Assembly: GCA_964564905.1 (NCBI GenBank)
Contig: CAZMCI010000051.1
Span: 1 to 6,629 of the forward strand
DNA: 6,629 bases
Direction: 5' to 3'
Source: B75-G9 sp964564905
GTDB lineage: Archaea; Hadarchaeota; Hadarchaeia; Hadarchaeales; Hadarchaeaceae
Part shown: one piece after another, positions 5,966 through 6,629 of the stretch
Position numbering within the stretch: the first letter of the stretch is position 1
How the letters are laid out: each line of letters begins with the position of its first letter
Translations under genes and position numbers: made by a program
Notes under the pieces: model-generated
What the model was told of the DNA's origin: nothing
Seen by the model: only the letters and a program-made list of their open reading frames with translations
Database searches by the model: none

Positions 5966-5995
5966 CCCATGTCGTTCAGTTTTTCTAGTATCTGG

Positions 5996-6629
5996 ATGAC
6001 AAAAGCAAAGCTAGGCCGTGTGAAAGTTGGGGGCAAAGCACCGGTCGCCGTGATTGGAGTGATTAACTTAAGTCCTGACTCGTTTTATAGGGGTTCAATT
6101 GTTCGAAAGGTCTCCATCCAGAAATACGCCCGAGAGCTGGTGGAGCGGGGGGCAGATATAATTGATGTTGGCGCGATGGGAACGGGCCCCATGTCAAAAC
6201 CCGTTTCTGCGGAAAGGGAGATGCGCGAATTGGTTCCAGCTGTCCGAGTTCTTTCCCACCAGTTGGATGTCCCGATCTCGGCCGATACCCAACGGGCTGA
6301 GGTCGCTGAAGCCGCGATTGAAGCGGGGGCTACGATNNNNNNNNNNGGCTACGATAGTCAACGACATAAGCGGACTCAAAAGAGATGTGCGGATGGCCGA
6401 GGTCATTGCGGGCTCCGGATGTTCAGCGCTGCTGATGGCAGCGGAGCGTGCCCCGGGAGACGTTTACAATATCGGCGACATCAGGCGGGCCCTCAAGGAG
6501 AGCCTGAACATATGCAGAAATAGCGGCATCTCACTGAGTCGAGTTGTACTCGATCCGGCGATTGGGTACTGGCCAGCCAGGCTCGCGCGTTTGGGCCGCC
6601 GCGCCAAAAAACGGTTACAAAGTGGATAT
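5996..6629 (+). CDS. folP: Archaeal dihydropteroate synthase-like protein, 3'-truncated by window edge and interrupted by an assembly gap
   Basis: TIM-barrel pterin-binding enzyme family that condenses a pterin pyrophosphate with an aminobenzoate-type substrate. In archaea, relatives serve folate or methanopterin synthesis. Visible motifs from ATG 5996: GVINLSPDSF (21-30), the first signature; GADIIDVGAMGTGP (52-65), where archaeal members have GAMSTAP in place of the bacterial GESTRPG; and DTQRAEVAEAA (97-107). Beyond the N run the frame shifts. Read in the frame starting at 6348 it continues ATIVNDISGLKRDVRMAEVI and later VVLDPAIG, both expected of the family. The frame change is explained by a 9-base duplication around the gap, so the gene is probably intact. 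An in-frame ATG at 5843 would add 51 residues unlike any family member, so 5996 is preferred although it lacks a ribosome-binding site. The exact pterin substrate is not decidable, and the C-terminal part is outside the window. Confidence 0.85.
6328..6355. repeat. Nine-base direct repeat flanking the N run (assembly artefact)
   Basis: GGCTACGAT occurs at 6328-6336, immediately before the N run, and at 6347-6355, immediately after it. Merging the two copies and deleting the ten N (19 bases in all) gives ...EAGATIVNDISG... in one frame, exactly the conserved dihydropteroate synthase segment. This indicates two contig ends that overlap and were joined as if separated. Confidence 0.85.
6337..6346. 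other. Assembly gap (10 N)
   Basis: Exactly ten N, a common placeholder for a scaffold join of unknown size. The flanking 9-base duplication suggests that the true gap is negative (overlapping ends), with nothing missing. Confidence 0.97.

Noticed and set aside
5843..5995. In-frame extension of the dihydropteroate synthase gene from ATG 5843
   Set aside because: It would add 51 residues with no family resemblance before the usual N-terminus, and the stretch contains hairpin structure. ATG 5996 gives the expected start about 20 residues before GVINLSPDSF.
6347..6523. Continuation of the pre-gap reading frame after the N run (GYDSQRHKRTQ...)
   Set aside because: The conserved family sequence continues in another frame (IVNDISGLKRD...). 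The apparent continuation is an effect of the false gap.
1..6629. Mobile element, CRISPR array, toxin-antitoxin or defence system
   Set aside because: No direct-repeat arrays, transposase, integrase or nuclease motifs were seen. All long genes are housekeeping or regulatory, so no new system is claimed.

Overview
The window looks like ordinary chromosomal DNA from an archaeon, most likely a euryarchaeal-type or related uncultured anaerobe or thermophile. The evidence is an archaeal long-form PurC, a Sua5 with its C-terminal domain, an Elp3, a GTP-type PEP carboxykinase, an archaeal-type dihydropteroate synthase homologue, TATA-box promoters and GGTG/GGAGG ribosome-binding sites. A run of exactly ten N shows that it comes from a scaffolded draft assembly, probably a metagenome or single-cell genome. 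I cannot name the lineage from sequence alone.

Layout: (1) 2-523, plus strand, is the C-terminal third of Elp3 (tRNA wobble-uridine modification). (2) 541-1014, minus, is an Lrp/AsnC-family regulator that converges on elp3. (3) 1015-1076 is a compact divergent control region with an inverted repeat and three TTAAC boxes spaced 11 and 21 bp. (4) 1077-2981, plus, is a GTP-dependent PEP carboxykinase. (5) 2982-3111 is a convergent spacer holding a CTTTTAAAAG palindrome and no gene. (6) 5755 down to 3112, minus, is a likely operon purE-purC-sua5: purE overlaps the start of purC by 8 bp, and sua5 follows after 57 bp. (7) 5756-5995 is a divergent intergenic region with a strong TATA box, a 35-nt hairpin and an oligo-T stretch; it could carry a structured leader or small RNA. 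(8) 5996-6629, plus, is the N-terminal part of an archaeal dihydropteroate synthase-like gene, broken only by the assembly gap and running off the end.

How the genes fit together: PurE and PurC carry out consecutive steps of de novo purine synthesis (AIR to CAIR to SAICAR). PurE has class II signature residues, implying direct use of CO2 without PurK. The dihydropteroate synthase homologue would serve synthesis of a C1-carrier pterin. Elp3 and Sua5 both serve tRNA anticodon-loop modification (position 34 and position 37). PEP carboxykinase links the PEP and oxaloacetate pools, and the adjacent Lrp-type protein is a natural candidate for its regulator and for autoregulation.

I found no mobile element, CRISPR array, defence locus or clearly new system. 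The items most worth a second look are the false assembly gap, the phased TTAAC boxes, the class II-like PurE and the possible structured RNA upstream of the dihydropteroate synthase gene.
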